Shown: piece after piece, positions 30,131 to 41,622 of the stretch
Layout: every line of letters starts with the position of its first letter
Position numbering within the stretch: position 1 is the first letter of the stretch
Assembly: GCA_015499995.1 (NCBI GenBank)
Contig: JADNRV010000350.1
Location: 1 to 49,040 of the forward strand
DNA length: 49,040 bases
Reading direction: 5' to 3'
From: Flammula alnicola
Lineage: Eukaryota > Basidiomycota > Agaricomycetes > Agaricales > Strophariaceae
Position numbers and translations under genes: made by a program
The notes under the pieces: generated by a model
What the model was told of the DNA's origin: nothing
Database searches by the model: none
Seen by the model: the letters and a program-made list of their open reading frames with translations, nothing else

Positions 30131-33100
30131 ACCTCTACAATTCTATTTCAGCTCTTTTCTTCATTTCAACATATTTTCATAAAAACCTACAATAAATAAC
30201 TGTTTTAACTCTAACTGTTTTAGTCATTGCTCTCATGTTTGCCCACTTTCACCATGTCTTATAAACCCTTTTATCAGAGCCCTGATCTGTTTCTCCATAT
30301 GCTAACAATATTCATATAACCTTTGACAACTCTTTTTAGCTGGTTTTCAAAAAAGAATTATTATTTTTTCTAGGGATGCAACAAATTCCTGATTTACTTT
30401 GAGGCACTGTGATAAGAAAGTGCATTGGACTTGAAGCCAGTAACCTTCTGCTGGGTCTTATAAATTCTATCATATTTGAGAAGACATGAACTGGATAGAA
30501 ATAAAAGATGGTTGTACTTTGTGGTATAGATGAAATTAGTGACTGCACATGAATGACCTATCTAAGTATTCAAGACATTGGGTCCTTCAATGAATACCTT
30601 CAGCTCAAAACTGAGAAACATGTGCTCTATTGTCACATACACATTTGATGATATTCCATTATGCCCATGTCTAGAGCATCATAGTAGCTTTCTAGAAAGT
30701 TCCAAATAGTATACATCATTGCTAGAAGCTTATTTCTCTGGAATTTCTGCACCCATAGATGCTTATAACATAGAGAAATGGCCCTTTGGCTTCTTCTTTC
30801 AGCATCTTCACCTCTTTCACTCTTTACAAATAAAATAAAATGCTCTTTAAGTGTCCTAATAATTAAAAGGTAATTCTTGAGCATAGACCTACAGGGAAAT
30901 AGACAAAAAGAGTAAGCTTGAGGTTGATGAAGTCACAGCAGTCCAGTACATGTCTTATAGCCATTATATTGAAGTCAAGTGTCTTGACAGACTTTGCATC
31001 TATCTATGCTAGACACTTTTCTGCAATGACACTAAAGTTCAGGTCATCTATTACTTCCTTCAAAAGGGCCAAGCAGTCTGAAAGAAAGAATTTGTTGTAA
31101 ACCCAGCTGTAGCTCTTGTGTATCATTGCTCAATCATCAGACACATATTCAGGAATATTGAGACTGAAGTTCTTGCCATAACAAAGATTGTTCAGCTCCT
31201 TCTTGATCTCTGAGACCAGCATTTGCAGACTATCTCTAAAGGCAGCCATAAATAGATGTCAGCTAATAATAATGCAAAGAAGAAATAGATTCCTTCATTT
31301 GTAAGTGTTGCTATCAAATTTGATTAGCTTTAGCTTCCTCAGTTCTTCAAACAGAATTTCTTTATGAATGTGATAGTGGAGCTTGATAAAAGTCTGGGTT
31401 ATCGAGTCTGCCATTCTAAAGTTGCTATCATTTCTGAGGTTGTAGATAGCTATGAGACAGCCATAGTGGAAGAGAAAAAGTGTGACTCTACTGACTCCAG
31501 GCAAAATGTCACTGCACAAGCAGCATTCTCTATGAGAAGTGCTTGGTTTGATGATATGTAAGTTTCTTTAGTTGCTTTGAAGCAATTAGTTTATTCTTTG
31601 CATCTAGCTGAGTGTCTTCCACAATCTGGAATGCTGCCCAACCTTCCTAGTCAGTTTCAGCAGAGCCCATCTGGTTATTTCTGTTGCTGTGCTTACTGAT
31701 GAACTCATTGTTAAGTGGCTGGTGATGTTGTGGGTTGGACATAGCACCACTCACAATGATGACCATACATAATTCATGTTACATGCTCTTCGTGTACTCT
31801 ATCTTGGCATTGGCAAGTTGGAGTAATAGTATAACACCCTTGGTAATTGCAAAGTTTTTGATGAGGAGAAAAAAAAGCTAGCTAATCATTGACAGTTCTT
31901 TCTATTCATGAATCACTATCAGTTGGTGGAAAAAGGCTTTAGTACCATGGTTGAATTTGAGTACCTTTGCTCTCTCCAGCCAGACCAGTCAATGTGCATC
32001 ACTTTCCATGCCAAGACCAAGGTGAGTGATTTGTTGTTGGGTATAAGTTAGAACCCGTCAGAAATAAAACAGTGCTGACTGACATTTGTTACACTTTTTC
32101 ACCCCTTTGAGTGATTCACGGTCCTGGAGTTTGCTCTCTTTGACAATTCAGTGGAAGATTAGTTTTTATGGCAGAAATAAAGAGCATAACTCACCTTCCA
32201 AATGTTTCTGCAAATTGTTCACCTCGATGTGATGCTTGAAACTTGCAATCACAGCTTCATCCTTATACTGATTGCAAAGATTTGGCAGGGCAAATTTGGA
32301 TGACAATATATCAGGAGGGCCAGAATCAAAAGATAAAGTACTTATGACATTTATTGTTTAACCTCTCCTCATGTGCTTCATATAAGGTGTGAAGGTCCCT
32401 CCACATGAAGATTCAATCAACCAGAATGTATGCCAGGCCTCATGTATACCTGAAGGGTTGCCTCTCTGTAGAAGAAAGTGCATTGTAGTCAAATCTGACC
32501 ATCCAGGCTCAGTGCAAAGGCATGAGGTTGTCAAGGACATCAATATCAGGACAGATATATATCCTGAAATCCAGGACATTGAGTAAGATAATCAAGTTGC
32601 AAAAAGTGTGCAAATCCAGCACATGATTACGACTCTTTTATGTAAGTAAAAGGGAGTTCTTTTAATCTACAGCAACTAGCAAAAAACAGGTTTGCAGCGA
32701 CCTTGTTGGTCCCCTATCTTTGATGGCATCAAATTTGTAAGCATTGCCATGCTGTTCATGCTCTTATCTTTGATGGCATCAGATTTGTAAGCAGCTGCCA
32801 TGCTGTTCATGATTTAAAAATAGCTTTACAGCTTTCAGCCTGCTGGATACTGCACGAAACGGTTTGGCCTCAATTAAATTACATATGCTTATTCTACTTG
32901 TATTTCTGAATAGAATGATACCACTTTTATATGCAAGAGGGAATGGGAAAGGGTGGATCCATTATGGAGTCTGGATGACATAGCTATTTTTGTTCATGCC
33001 ATGATGGCAAACCAGACCAGCAAGGTAGTAGCTACATCTATTTTTAGTTGTTTTATATATATGGGCCGAGTTCCTTCAATCACGGTACACTCGAGATGGC

Positions 33101-33330
33101 CTCTGCATCACAGGTATTGCATCACTGATCCACAGCATATTTACTTGTGCAGCAGTTGAAGTTGTGCCCCACTTTTCATCAATTACATCTTCAGGCATTA
33201 CATCAGCCTCAGAAATATGTAGAGTCTGTGTTTATTGCATTAACTGTGATGTATTAAAAAACTATTTACTGAACAAATTACTAAAACAACTGTGACCAGA
33301 CACATCAGTGTTAAAACTGCCTACACATGT
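30131..33330. other. AT-rich decayed stretch, no confident gene
   Basis: Frames on both strands are broken every few dozen codons. A possible minus-strand coding relic covers 30370-31570 (separate entry). On the plus strand short phrases such as RRKCIVVKSDHPGSVQRHEV (about 32467-32530) and DPLWSLDDIAIFVHAMMAN (about 32956-33010) look protein-like but I cannot assign them. A duplicated phrase TCTTTGATGGCATCA[AG]ATTTGTAAGCA occurs near 32716 and 32765. Confidence 0.4.
30370..31570 (-). pseudogene. possible relic of an unidentified protein-coding gene
   Basis: One minus-strand frame reads protein-like over a long distance despite stops: NLRNDSNFRMADSITQTFIK, HIHKEILFEELRKLKLIKF, then SLQMLVSEIKKELNNLCYGK, NIPEYVSDD, AMIHKSYSW, LSDCLALLKEVIDDLNFSVI, IDAKSVKTLDFNIMAIRHVL. 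It is Leu/Ile/Lys-rich and helical. I do not recognise the family. AT-rich sequence can produce such runs by chance, so the call is tentative. Confidence 0.3.
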
Positions 33331-33337
33331 CTCCAAG

Positions 33338-33388
33338 TTATCTTATCTTATCTTATCTTATCTTATCTGTTATCTTATCTCTTATCTG
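33338..33388 (+). repeat. (TTATC)n microsatellite
   Basis: Six or more TTATC units in a row are followed by interrupted ones (TGTTATCTTATCTCTTATCTG). Confidence 0.95.
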
Positions 33389-33759
33389 CACTTCCTCCTT
33401 TTCACTTGTTGTGCATTTGTAGATTAGATTCTTATCAAGTTCTAGATCATCTCCAGATCATCTCCAGATGCTTTCTAGATCCTTTCTATTTAGTATATAA
33501 AGTCTTTTGACATTTGCCAGAAGTCCTTAGTTACTCACTCTGGACTTCAGGCAAGTAGTTAGTATTTTGCCCAATACATTTAGTTACTCACTCTGGACTT
33601 CAGCTCATTGTAGCTCCTGTGTCCCTATCTCCTCCTTTTCTGGTAACCACTTCGTGCGACCATGGGAATCTACTTCAGCAACACCAACATCGACCCCCAC
33701 AGCTCCTCCTCGTTGAGCACTCCTGAGCACTACTTTACCAATCGACAGATAACATCCCA
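33389..33759 (+). other. left flank and 5' UTR of LINE copy 1, with a 24-bp direct repeat
   Basis: TTAGTTACTCACTCTGGACT (to TTCAG) occurs at 33527-33550 and again at 33580-33603. A TATA-like TAGTATATAAAG lies at 33491-33502. LINE sequence, judged by similarity to copy 2 (CCTCCTTTTCTGGTAACCAC here, CTCTCCTTTTCCAGTAACTAC there), begins at about 33610-33630. The CCCCACAGCT block and TCGTTGAGC/TCGAGC steps before ORF1 are also shared. Confidence 0.55.
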
Positions 33760-35793
33760 ATGCCCCCCAAGTCCGGGTCTGGTGGCAATCCGCCCAGCGG
33801 ATCTCGTCCAACAGACAAGTTGACCACTGCGCCTAGGCGCGACCCAGGGCTCAGCTCGCTGTCTGCTTCAGCAGCAGCAGCAGCCCAATCCACCTCTACT
33901 GCCTCCCCCCAGAGGCAGCAGTATTCATCACCAGTGCCTCAGCAGTCGAGGCAGCTCACCCCGAGGCCCGACCGTCCCCGATCGCGCTCATCGATTATCC
34001 ACGACGACAGCGAGGTGCCCTATGGAGAAGCGGGCACTCCTGGCGACGACGACACCAGTATGTATGTGGAGGAGACTCCCGCACCTCCTGACACTCGATC
34101 CCCATCGCATGCTCCTACTGAGGATTCAGAGGAGAAGGACAAGCGTGCGAGGGAGTTCAATCGCCTCACCAGCATCATGAACGCGGCAGCTTCGTGGATT
34201 CGTGTGCATGCGTACAACACTGCAGACACTGTCGATGCTCAAATGTCTGAGAGGTTCGCCTCTTCCCTAGCCAGCGTGTTTTCCGCTGTCTACTCATCTG
34301 GTATCCAAGACCTTATTATGGACAACCTCGACTCAAACCTCCAAATTCATGAGCTGGTTCAAACCCTAGTGCAGTCTATGGAGGACACCACAGTCCGCCA
34401 TGCTGCCCTCCCTTCCGCCCCTTCTGGTGCCTTCTCTGCCCCTAGTGGAACAGATTCGGACACTGGAATGGACACATCTACACCCGCTCCCTCTAGGCCT
34501 TCTGGCAAAGGGAAACAGCGAGCGGCCCCTCCCAAGGGGACTCCCAAGGGCAAGGAGGGCCCAGCTTCATTGCAGCCTTCATCTGCGCCGAAGCAGGCCC
34601 CTCCTGGCCCCTGCCAGCCTCGCAAGAGGCCAGCGGACTCTTATCTGAGGCCCCCTCCTCCCATCCCCACTGCCACCAAGCCGAAACCCCATAAGCGCAC
34701 ATTTGCTGAGCTTGCAGCGGCCAACCCTTTGTCGCAGCGTGATCCTGCCATGGGCACTAGTGCTCTTGGTAGGTATCCACCTCCACCTTGCGTCCCTGCG
34801 ATGCAGGCGGCCATTAACGAACGAGCCTCAGCTGCCAAGCGGCAGAAGAGGAACCCCTCGTTCACATCTGCAGGACCCTCGCAAAAGCAGATCCTCATCG
34901 CGTTCAGCGGCCCATACGTGAAGCCGCATGATACAAAACTTACCAGCCTTGTCAACAACATCGACAAGGCTCTCCGCACCACAGGCAGGCCCCTTCAGGT
35001 CCTGTCTGCAGAGCATGCATATGATGGCATCTCCCTTGCCACCTCCGGAGTCCCAGTCGATGCCGATCTTGCGATCGCTTGTAGATGGGTCCTCCAAATC
35101 CTGCCAGAATCTGATACCATTAAGATAACAGTCAGTCTCCCCGCATCGACATCCTTTCTCCGGGTGCTCGACCTTCCTGCCTATGGCGATATCGTCAATA
35201 GGACCCCCACCACGGGCGACGAAGTGAAGATGGCCATTCTGGCCTCTCCGCTTTCCATCTATGCAGCGTTCAAGTCGCCGCTGTGCATCAAGCGCAACTC
35301 CCCAAAGAGCACCACTTGTGTGGCATTCATCAACATTTGGGACTCCCAGTCGGGATCCCGCATGAAGCAACTCATCGGGAGGACCTTCATGTTCTGAGGC
35401 AGGGCTGTCCGTATTGTGTCAGCCTGCCCCAGCATCGGCATCCCCCTCTGCACTCGCTGCTGGAGGTGGGGCCATCCATCTAATGCATGCAGGGCTCCCC
35501 AGCCCCGCTGTGCTCATTGCGCCGGGCCGCACGAGGAGGCAGTACATCGTATTGCCGCCGGATGCTGCAAGGGAAATCCAAAGGCAACTCCGCCAGTACC
35601 ACCCACCCCCACTGGTACAGCCTGCCCCCATCCCCTGCGTTGCCCCAACTGCAAGGGCGCGCATAAACCCTATGACAGGAAATGTCATTTCTGGAACAAC
35701 CGGTACGATCACGAGTGGATCGATGCCAAATATGCCCAGGTACGTGAGTTTTGGACTCAGCATCAGGTTCTCCACTCACATAACGTAGCTTAA
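33760..35793 (+). pseudogene. LINE copy 1 ORF1, gag-like nucleic-acid-binding protein with CCHC knuckles
   Basis: The frame covers 677 codons with one internal TGA at 35395-35397 (FMF-stop-GRAV); copy 2 has an Arg codon there, so this is a CGA-to-TGA type change. The N-terminal half is Pro/Ser/Ala-rich and disordered, sharing PRSRSSIIHDDSEVPYGE with copy 2. A basic region RKRPADSYLRPPPPIPT is followed by a folded part (LTSLVNNIDKALRTTGRPLQ, AEHAYDGISLATSGV). Zinc knuckles come at the C-terminus: CTRCWRWGHPSNAC, CAHCAGPH...HRIAAGC and CPNCKGAHKPYDRKC. The protein would coat LINE RNA. Its stop TAA overlaps the ATG of ORF2 (TAATG). Confidence 0.9.
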
Positions 35794-38700
35794 TGCAGGC
35801 ACAGATGCTTGATGAGGTGCAGGTGATGAGCTGGAACGTGGCGAGGGACGGGGTGTCCCTCGATGTAATCCTATCTACATGTAGTAACATATATGATATC
35901 ATTTTTGTGCAAGAACCACTTTGGAGGCACATAAGAACTGCCCCGTCTGCGAAGAGCAGAAAGGGTGAAGATGTAATTGGAGCGCCCAACCACCCAGATT
36001 GGCTGGCCATGGTGCGCCCCTCTGCCGATCCCGACGAGCGACCTCGGGTCATGACCTATGTTTCAACTAGGCTGATCCGATATCGCCCGGCCGAACGCAG
36101 GGATGTCATTGACCATCCCGATATCATGGTGCTCTCGCTCTCCTCGGGCGAGAGTACCTTCTATCTTCTGAATGTATATTCGGACGCCGATCATGGGGCC
36201 ATTAACTGGCTCAAAAATCATGACCATGAACTTCCACGTTGTCATCTGATGATGGGGGACTTTAACGTGCACTCTCCAGACTGGGACCCTGGTTCTGCTC
36301 GGGAGGGTTGCTCTCTCTCACTGCAACAGTCCGCAGCAGTCCTTGGGCTCGAGCTTGCCGCTTTTGGCAACCCGGGTCCCACTCATATTCCAGGGATCAC
36401 ACCAAGCGCAAAACGGTGATTGATCTGGCATTTGTTCCGCCCGACCAGGTGTTGAACTATACCACTGTTCGCCTCCCGCGAAACCAGCTTAAATCGGATC
36501 ACATTCCGATTTATACCACACTGGACATCCTTCCCGCCCCTGAAGGGCAGTTCGGATGTCGCTTCCTATAGATGCAATTCCTGTGTTTGTTAACTCTATC
36601 AGTTTGGGCTTGGCGGCCATTGACCCGCATGCTCCACTGAATTCTGAGGAACAGATTGAGGCCGCGGCACAAGCTGTGGCTTCAGTCTTCTCTGAGGCAT
36701 GGGATTCCCATGCTAAAGAGTCCTCAATCACAAAGCGATCTAAGCCCTGGTGGAACCAGGAGTGCCAAGACGCTATACAGAAGTTCCGGCTTGAGAGATC
36801 GGGCAAGAACTGGAAATCTTTCCAGAATGTAGTCCGGAGTGTCAAGCGCGTTTCTTCGATCAACAGATCGCAGAGATCGCGTCTGTTAACAAGCGCCTGT
36901 GGGACCTCATGAATTGGGTTCAACAACGGAAGCTACCTCCCAGCGAGGCCATCCAGTATCGTGGAGAGCCTTGCAATAATATGCCTGCCCTGTGGGATGC
37001 CTTGCATGGCACGTACAACTCCGCGTCTGACCGAACATGTGACGCTGACCTTCTGGACTCCATTCCTCAGCTACCTGCTCGGGAGTGGGTCCCCTTTTCT
37101 CCACTGGAACTCACAGAGGCTCTCTCTGCGTGTTCCGGTCTTTCTTCTCCAGGTCTGGATCATGTCAATTGGTCCCACCTGAAGAAGATTGTACATAGAG
37201 ACCCTCACTCTGTTGAGGTGCTCCTCTCGATTGCCAATGCCTGCATGTGTGTGGGCTACTGGCCGTCTCCATTTAAGGACTCCATGTTGGTTATCATCCC
37301 CAAGCCGGGCAAGCCATCCTATTCCACTCCTAAGGCATTCAGGCCTATTGTGCTTCTGAATACCGTGGCAAACTCATCGAGAAGATGATCTCGAATCGCA
37401 TTCAGTTCGATGGTGTCGGAATGGATATATTTCACCCTAACCAGGTAGGTGGCGTCCGAGGGCACTCCACTGAGGATGCGGGCCTGTTCTTAACGCACAT
37501 GGTGCGGGCAGGATGGGCGAAGGGGTTAAAGACTAGTGTGGTCGCTTTGATCTCGCTCAGTTCTTCCCTTCCCTTAATCATGAAGTGCTTGTGATTATCC
37601 TTCGGAAGCTTGGCTTTCCACCCCTGGTGGTCAAGTTTTTCAGGTCTTACCTGGTCGAGAGGAAAACGCGCTATGTGTGGAATTCTTTCTTGTCTGATCC
37701 TCTCCAGGCTGATGTGGGTGTGAGGCAGGGCTCTGCCTTGTCCCCAGTCTTGTCGGCTATTTACTTGGCACCCATCATGCGCCTGTTCTACAAGAGGTGC
37801 CTTGAGATTCATCTCGAGGTTGACCTCTTGTCATATGTCGATGATGGTACCCTCATTTTGCAGGGACCAGATCTTGACTCCAATATTGTAAACCTTCAAC
37901 AAGCTTACAAGATTGTATTCAAACTTTTCACTAAGTTTGCACTTGCTCTTGAGCACGCCAAGTCGGAGGTTTTTCACTTCGACCGGATGCGCGACAAGTA
38001 TAATCCTAGCATTGATTTGGGCGAGGCGCCCTACACTGGTGCTACCCCACTCCAACCTAAGCCGTTCTGGCAATATTTGGGGTTTTATTTCGACTGCAAG
38101 CTCTCATTCAATGAGCATGTGCGTTACTACTCGACCAAGGGATTTACGTCGGTTGTATCGATGAAAATGCTTGGGTCTTCTACCAGAGGATTGACGCCCA
38201 TTCAGAAGCGCCTTCTCTATCACACATGCGTTATTCCTATAGTCACATATGGGTATCGCATGTGGTATTTCCATAAGGCCCGGTGTAAGGGCCTTATGAC
38301 ACAACTCACTAATGTCCAGCATAAGGCTGGGCTTTGGATCACTGGGTGCTTTTGCACCTCACCCTCGGGTGGTGTTGAGGCTCTAGCAGGCCTCCTTCCC
38401 ATCCCCATACTCTTGGATAGATTGAATTCCAGGGCCATTGCCCGGATCTCGATGTTGTCTGATACTCACCTGGTCCGCTCTTTTATGGCGGGTCCTCTTC
38501 TTAAGAAGGCCGTCCCTCATAGGAGGGCCATCGAGCATATCCCTGTTGATCATCGTCATAAAGTGACCGGCGGACTTATGGGGAACACCCTGTTCCACCC
38601 TTCAGGTCTGGAGACTTTGGAGCCTTTTGCTCCAGATGCCAGGCCTAGGGAACTGCACGGGTATTGCCATGGGTTATGCGGGTTTTTTGATGTTTGGCAT

Positions 38701-40068
38701 GTAATACTTGTCAATACAAATTTTTTGCAATTTTTTTTATGCAAAACGGTTGAAAACTGACTGAGTTATTCATTTTTTAAGTTTGGTACTCATAGGTCCG
38801 AAATTGATGTCACACGGGCCACGGGTAAGCGTCACGGGTATTTGTGACACCCGTGACGCTTACCCGTGGCCCGTGTGACATCAATTTCGGACCTATGAGT
38901 ACCAAACTTAAAAAATGAATAACTCAGTCAGTTTTCAACCGTTTTGCATAAAAAAAATTGCAAAAAATTTGTATTAACAAGTACTACATGTCAAACATCA
39001 AAAAACCCGCGTAACCCGCGGCAATACCCGTGCAGTTCCCTAGCCAGGCCTGGTCATCGTCTTATGGATCGGCATGCGAGTCGGTTCAAGTTTCTCAATT
39101 ACCCAACTCGCTCCGGGGCTGCAGACCCCAAGGCAGCTTGGAAAATCATACTGGATAAGCTCATCGAGAAGTGTGATGACGAACCAGGAACTATCTATGC
39201 TGGAGTTGACGGCTCGGTCCCCCCGGGGCCCTGGCAGGCGGCTACTGGTGTTGTACTTAAGCGGCAGGGGGCACTGGTTCTATCCAGGTGCCACTCTGCT
39301 GGGCGCGCTATCAGCACAGATGCTGAGCTCACTGCCATTGCGATTGCCATCTCCGCCGCTGTTGCATTCGGAGATGTCACCCGCATCATCATATTCACTG
39401 ATGCAATGCACGCTGCGCGTCTGTCAGTGGACCCTTCTCCGCATTCGAATCAGGCTTCATCCCTGACCGTCTGTCGGATACTTGAACGATGGTTCTGCGG
39501 TGGCGGCAACTGTAAAGTCGTCTTTGCAGAGTCTCCCTCCGATATGGAGTGGAGCATCCACCAAGAGGCTCATGACCTTGTTCTGGGATTTCCTGGGGTG
39601 CACGTCACCCCAGATACTCCTCTTTCAGTCGCCTAGCTTAAAGCCAAGGATGACCAAACTGCAAGGGCTGTCTGGAAGACATCAGTCAATGAGCAGCCCT
39701 TCTTACTTGGCTCCAATTTCTTGGAACTCGAGGATCTAAAGGGTAATCCTCTCCGTCCAACCCCCGTTCGCGGTGGGCCGTGGCTTGAATCTGGCGGTCG
39801 CAACTCTCAGTTGTTCGCCCGCATGTGCTGTGTAATAACGAATCATGCTCCGATCCGCTCGTATTATGAGCAGTTCAGAATCGATGACCCGTTGGCCCTC
39901 GGGTGTACGTGTGGGGTTTATCCTCAAACGTGCACTCATCTTTTCGGGTGCCCCAAGTTCCCGATGCTGCCTCATAGGGCCCCGCACCTAGTGTGGGGTC
40001 TTGTGAAATTTTTGGAAGACAACGAAACTGCGTTTGCTTTCAACCAGCCTCCTGCCGGAGTCGGATGA
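35793..40068 (+). pseudogene. LINE copy 1 ORF2: APE endonuclease, RT, RNase H, C-terminal Zn finger
   Basis: The endonuclease starts VMSWNVARDG and shows FVQEP, LLNVYSDADHGAINW, MGDFNVHSPDW and later KSDHIPI. RT motifs include GLDHVNWSHLKKI, IIPKPGKPSY, FRPIVLLNT, HPNQVGGVRGHSTEDA, VRQGSALSPVLSAIYL and the catalytic LLSYVDDGT. RNase H follows after the MITE (YAGVDGSVPPGPWQAATGVV, DAELTAIAIAI, IIIFTDAMHAARLS). The end carries a CxCGVYPQTCTHLFGC finger. Frameshifts, each visible by comparing frames or copy 2, lie near 36395, 36560, 36850, 37375 and 37570; a TAG at 39634-39636 fits CAG to TAG. Removing the MITE plus one TSD (405 bases) leaves the frame intact. Confidence 0.9.
38638..39050. mobile_element. 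397-bp near-perfect palindromic hAT-type MITE with TSD GCCAGGCC
   Basis: GCCAGGCC occurs at 38638-38645 and 39043-39050. Between them, TAGGGAACTGCACGGGTATT (38646 on) is mirrored at 39042. The two arms of about 193 bp are almost exact reverse complements around an 11-base loop TATTTGTGACA centred on 38844. An 8-bp TSD and TAGGG-type ends indicate hAT origin. The plus-strand ORF that runs into the left arm ends with the same peptide that opens the right arm in translation of opposite strands, a consequence of the palindrome. An old half copy is at 4366-4609. Confidence 0.95.
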
Positions 40069-41622
40069 GGGACTTCAGATGGGGGGCGATCCTGGGTTCG
40101 AGCGGGGCCGCGGTCAAAGCGTCCTGCTGCCCGCAGTGAGTTTCTGTTATTCGGCGGCGAAGTTCCGCAAGTGCCTAGGGCCTTGGTCGTTCCAGGGCCA
40201 GTGGCGTCGACTCCCTGAGCCGGCATCATGCGCCGTTTGCAGAGGACCCGACCTGGTCGATGGCAGTGGGGCCTCGGCCCTGCTTAGCTATGACCACGTA
40301 GATTTTACCGGTGAATCGGGGAGGGCCTGGCAGGCTCTTCTCAGATCTGGGTGACCCCCCTGTCCCCCCAATACTCCTTATTTGCTATTCGTGCGGTAGC
40401 ATTAACAACACCGTAACGAAGGCCCTCCTGGGCTGCAAGGTCCATTATTTGGGTTTCAGGCTGCTGTGCAGTCTCGCCCACGTCGCACTCGCGCGTGCTG
40501 CATGCTCCCCTGCGAGCACTTGTCTTTCTTTTGTGGTTGTAGTGCAGCATACGATTGTATTAGTTAGACAGCCGGACTGCTATCGTGCACCGGTAATACA
40601 AATTGTTGATTAAAAAAAATAAAAAAAAAACCAGTAGAGCGCCCAGTGTCAATGCAATCACCATAAGCAGCATCAGAGTAAGTGGTGAACAGCTCAGAGC
40701 CAATTTCACCAGAATACTGCAACTTGTACTCTAAGGTGCCCTTGAGATAGCAGAACAGATGCTTGACAGCAGCCCAATGTCTGGGACCAGGATTACAGTT
40801 AAAGCGTGCCAAATAGGACACAGCATGCGCAATATCAGGGCGAGTCATGGTAGCCAAATACTGCAAAGACCCAATAGCACTGAGGTAAGGAGTATTGCGC
40901 ATGGCTTCCACTTCTGTAGCATTCTGAGGACCCATGTCTTTGGACAAGACAGTGCCAGGTGCAATAGGAGTGAGGACAGGGTGCGAATCAGTCATACTGT
41001 AGCACTCAAGCATGTCCAGAATGAATTGGTGCTGATGGAGCGACACAAGATGCTTCTGGCGATCTCTAGTGACTGCAACACCAAGTAGAAACTCAGTGGG
41101 TCCGAGATCGCAACATTTGAAGTGCTGAGCAAGTTGCTTGACCGCATTGTCAACAGCTGCAGTGGACTTGGATGCAAAGGTAATGTCATCAATGTAAATG
41201 GGCACAAAGATCTTGACCTGTCCATTAGAGTAGATATAGACAGAGCGGTCAGATTCAACGTGTTTGAAGCCCATCTCAGTGAGAGCAGCATGCAACTTGA
41301 TATTCCATTGTCGCGCAGACTGCTTGAGACCATAGAGGGATTTTCGGAGTCTGCAAACCATATTAGGTCCACCTTGGTGAAAACCTTCAGGTTGCATCAT
41401 GTATATCCACTCATCTAGGTCACCATTGGTAAAAGCAGCTGAAATGTCAACATAGCGCAGTTCAAGGTTCTCAAGTGCAGCCAATGCAAAGATCATGCGC
41501 AGAGTTGCAGAACGGAATGTAGGAGCAAAGACCTCGTGATAGTCGACTCCAGGGCATTGACTATAGCCCTTGGCGACGAGACGAGCCTTGTAGCGCTCAA
41601 TAGAACTGTCCGCATTGTGTTT

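Larger units (their letters stand above)
33610..40630 (+). mobile_element. LINE (non-LTR retrotransposon) copy 1, nearly full length
   Basis: In order it holds a 5' UTR, ORF1 (33760-35793), ORF2 (35793-40068) with endonuclease, RT and RNase H, a 3' UTR (40069-40610) and an A-rich tail (about 40612-40630, AAAAAAAATAAAAAAAAAA). The tail joins a copia RNase H sequence in opposite orientation. The layout and the gag-like ORF1 fit the Tad/I-type LINEs of fungi. A 397-bp palindromic MITE sits in ORF2. No TSD could be matched: the bases after the tail (CCAGTAGAGCGCCC) do not occur at the left edge. This points to a later rearrangement or a lost left flank. Confidence 0.9.

Noticed and set aside
33389..33610. 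A solo copia LTR with TATA box and 24-bp repeats
   Set aside because: No TG...CA unit with a TSD could be defined, so it is reported only as the flank of the LINE.
34020..35370. Several minus-strand ORFs of 69-180 codons
   Set aside because: They are shadows of LINE ORF1, whose plus-strand frame has zinc knuckles and a conserved second copy.
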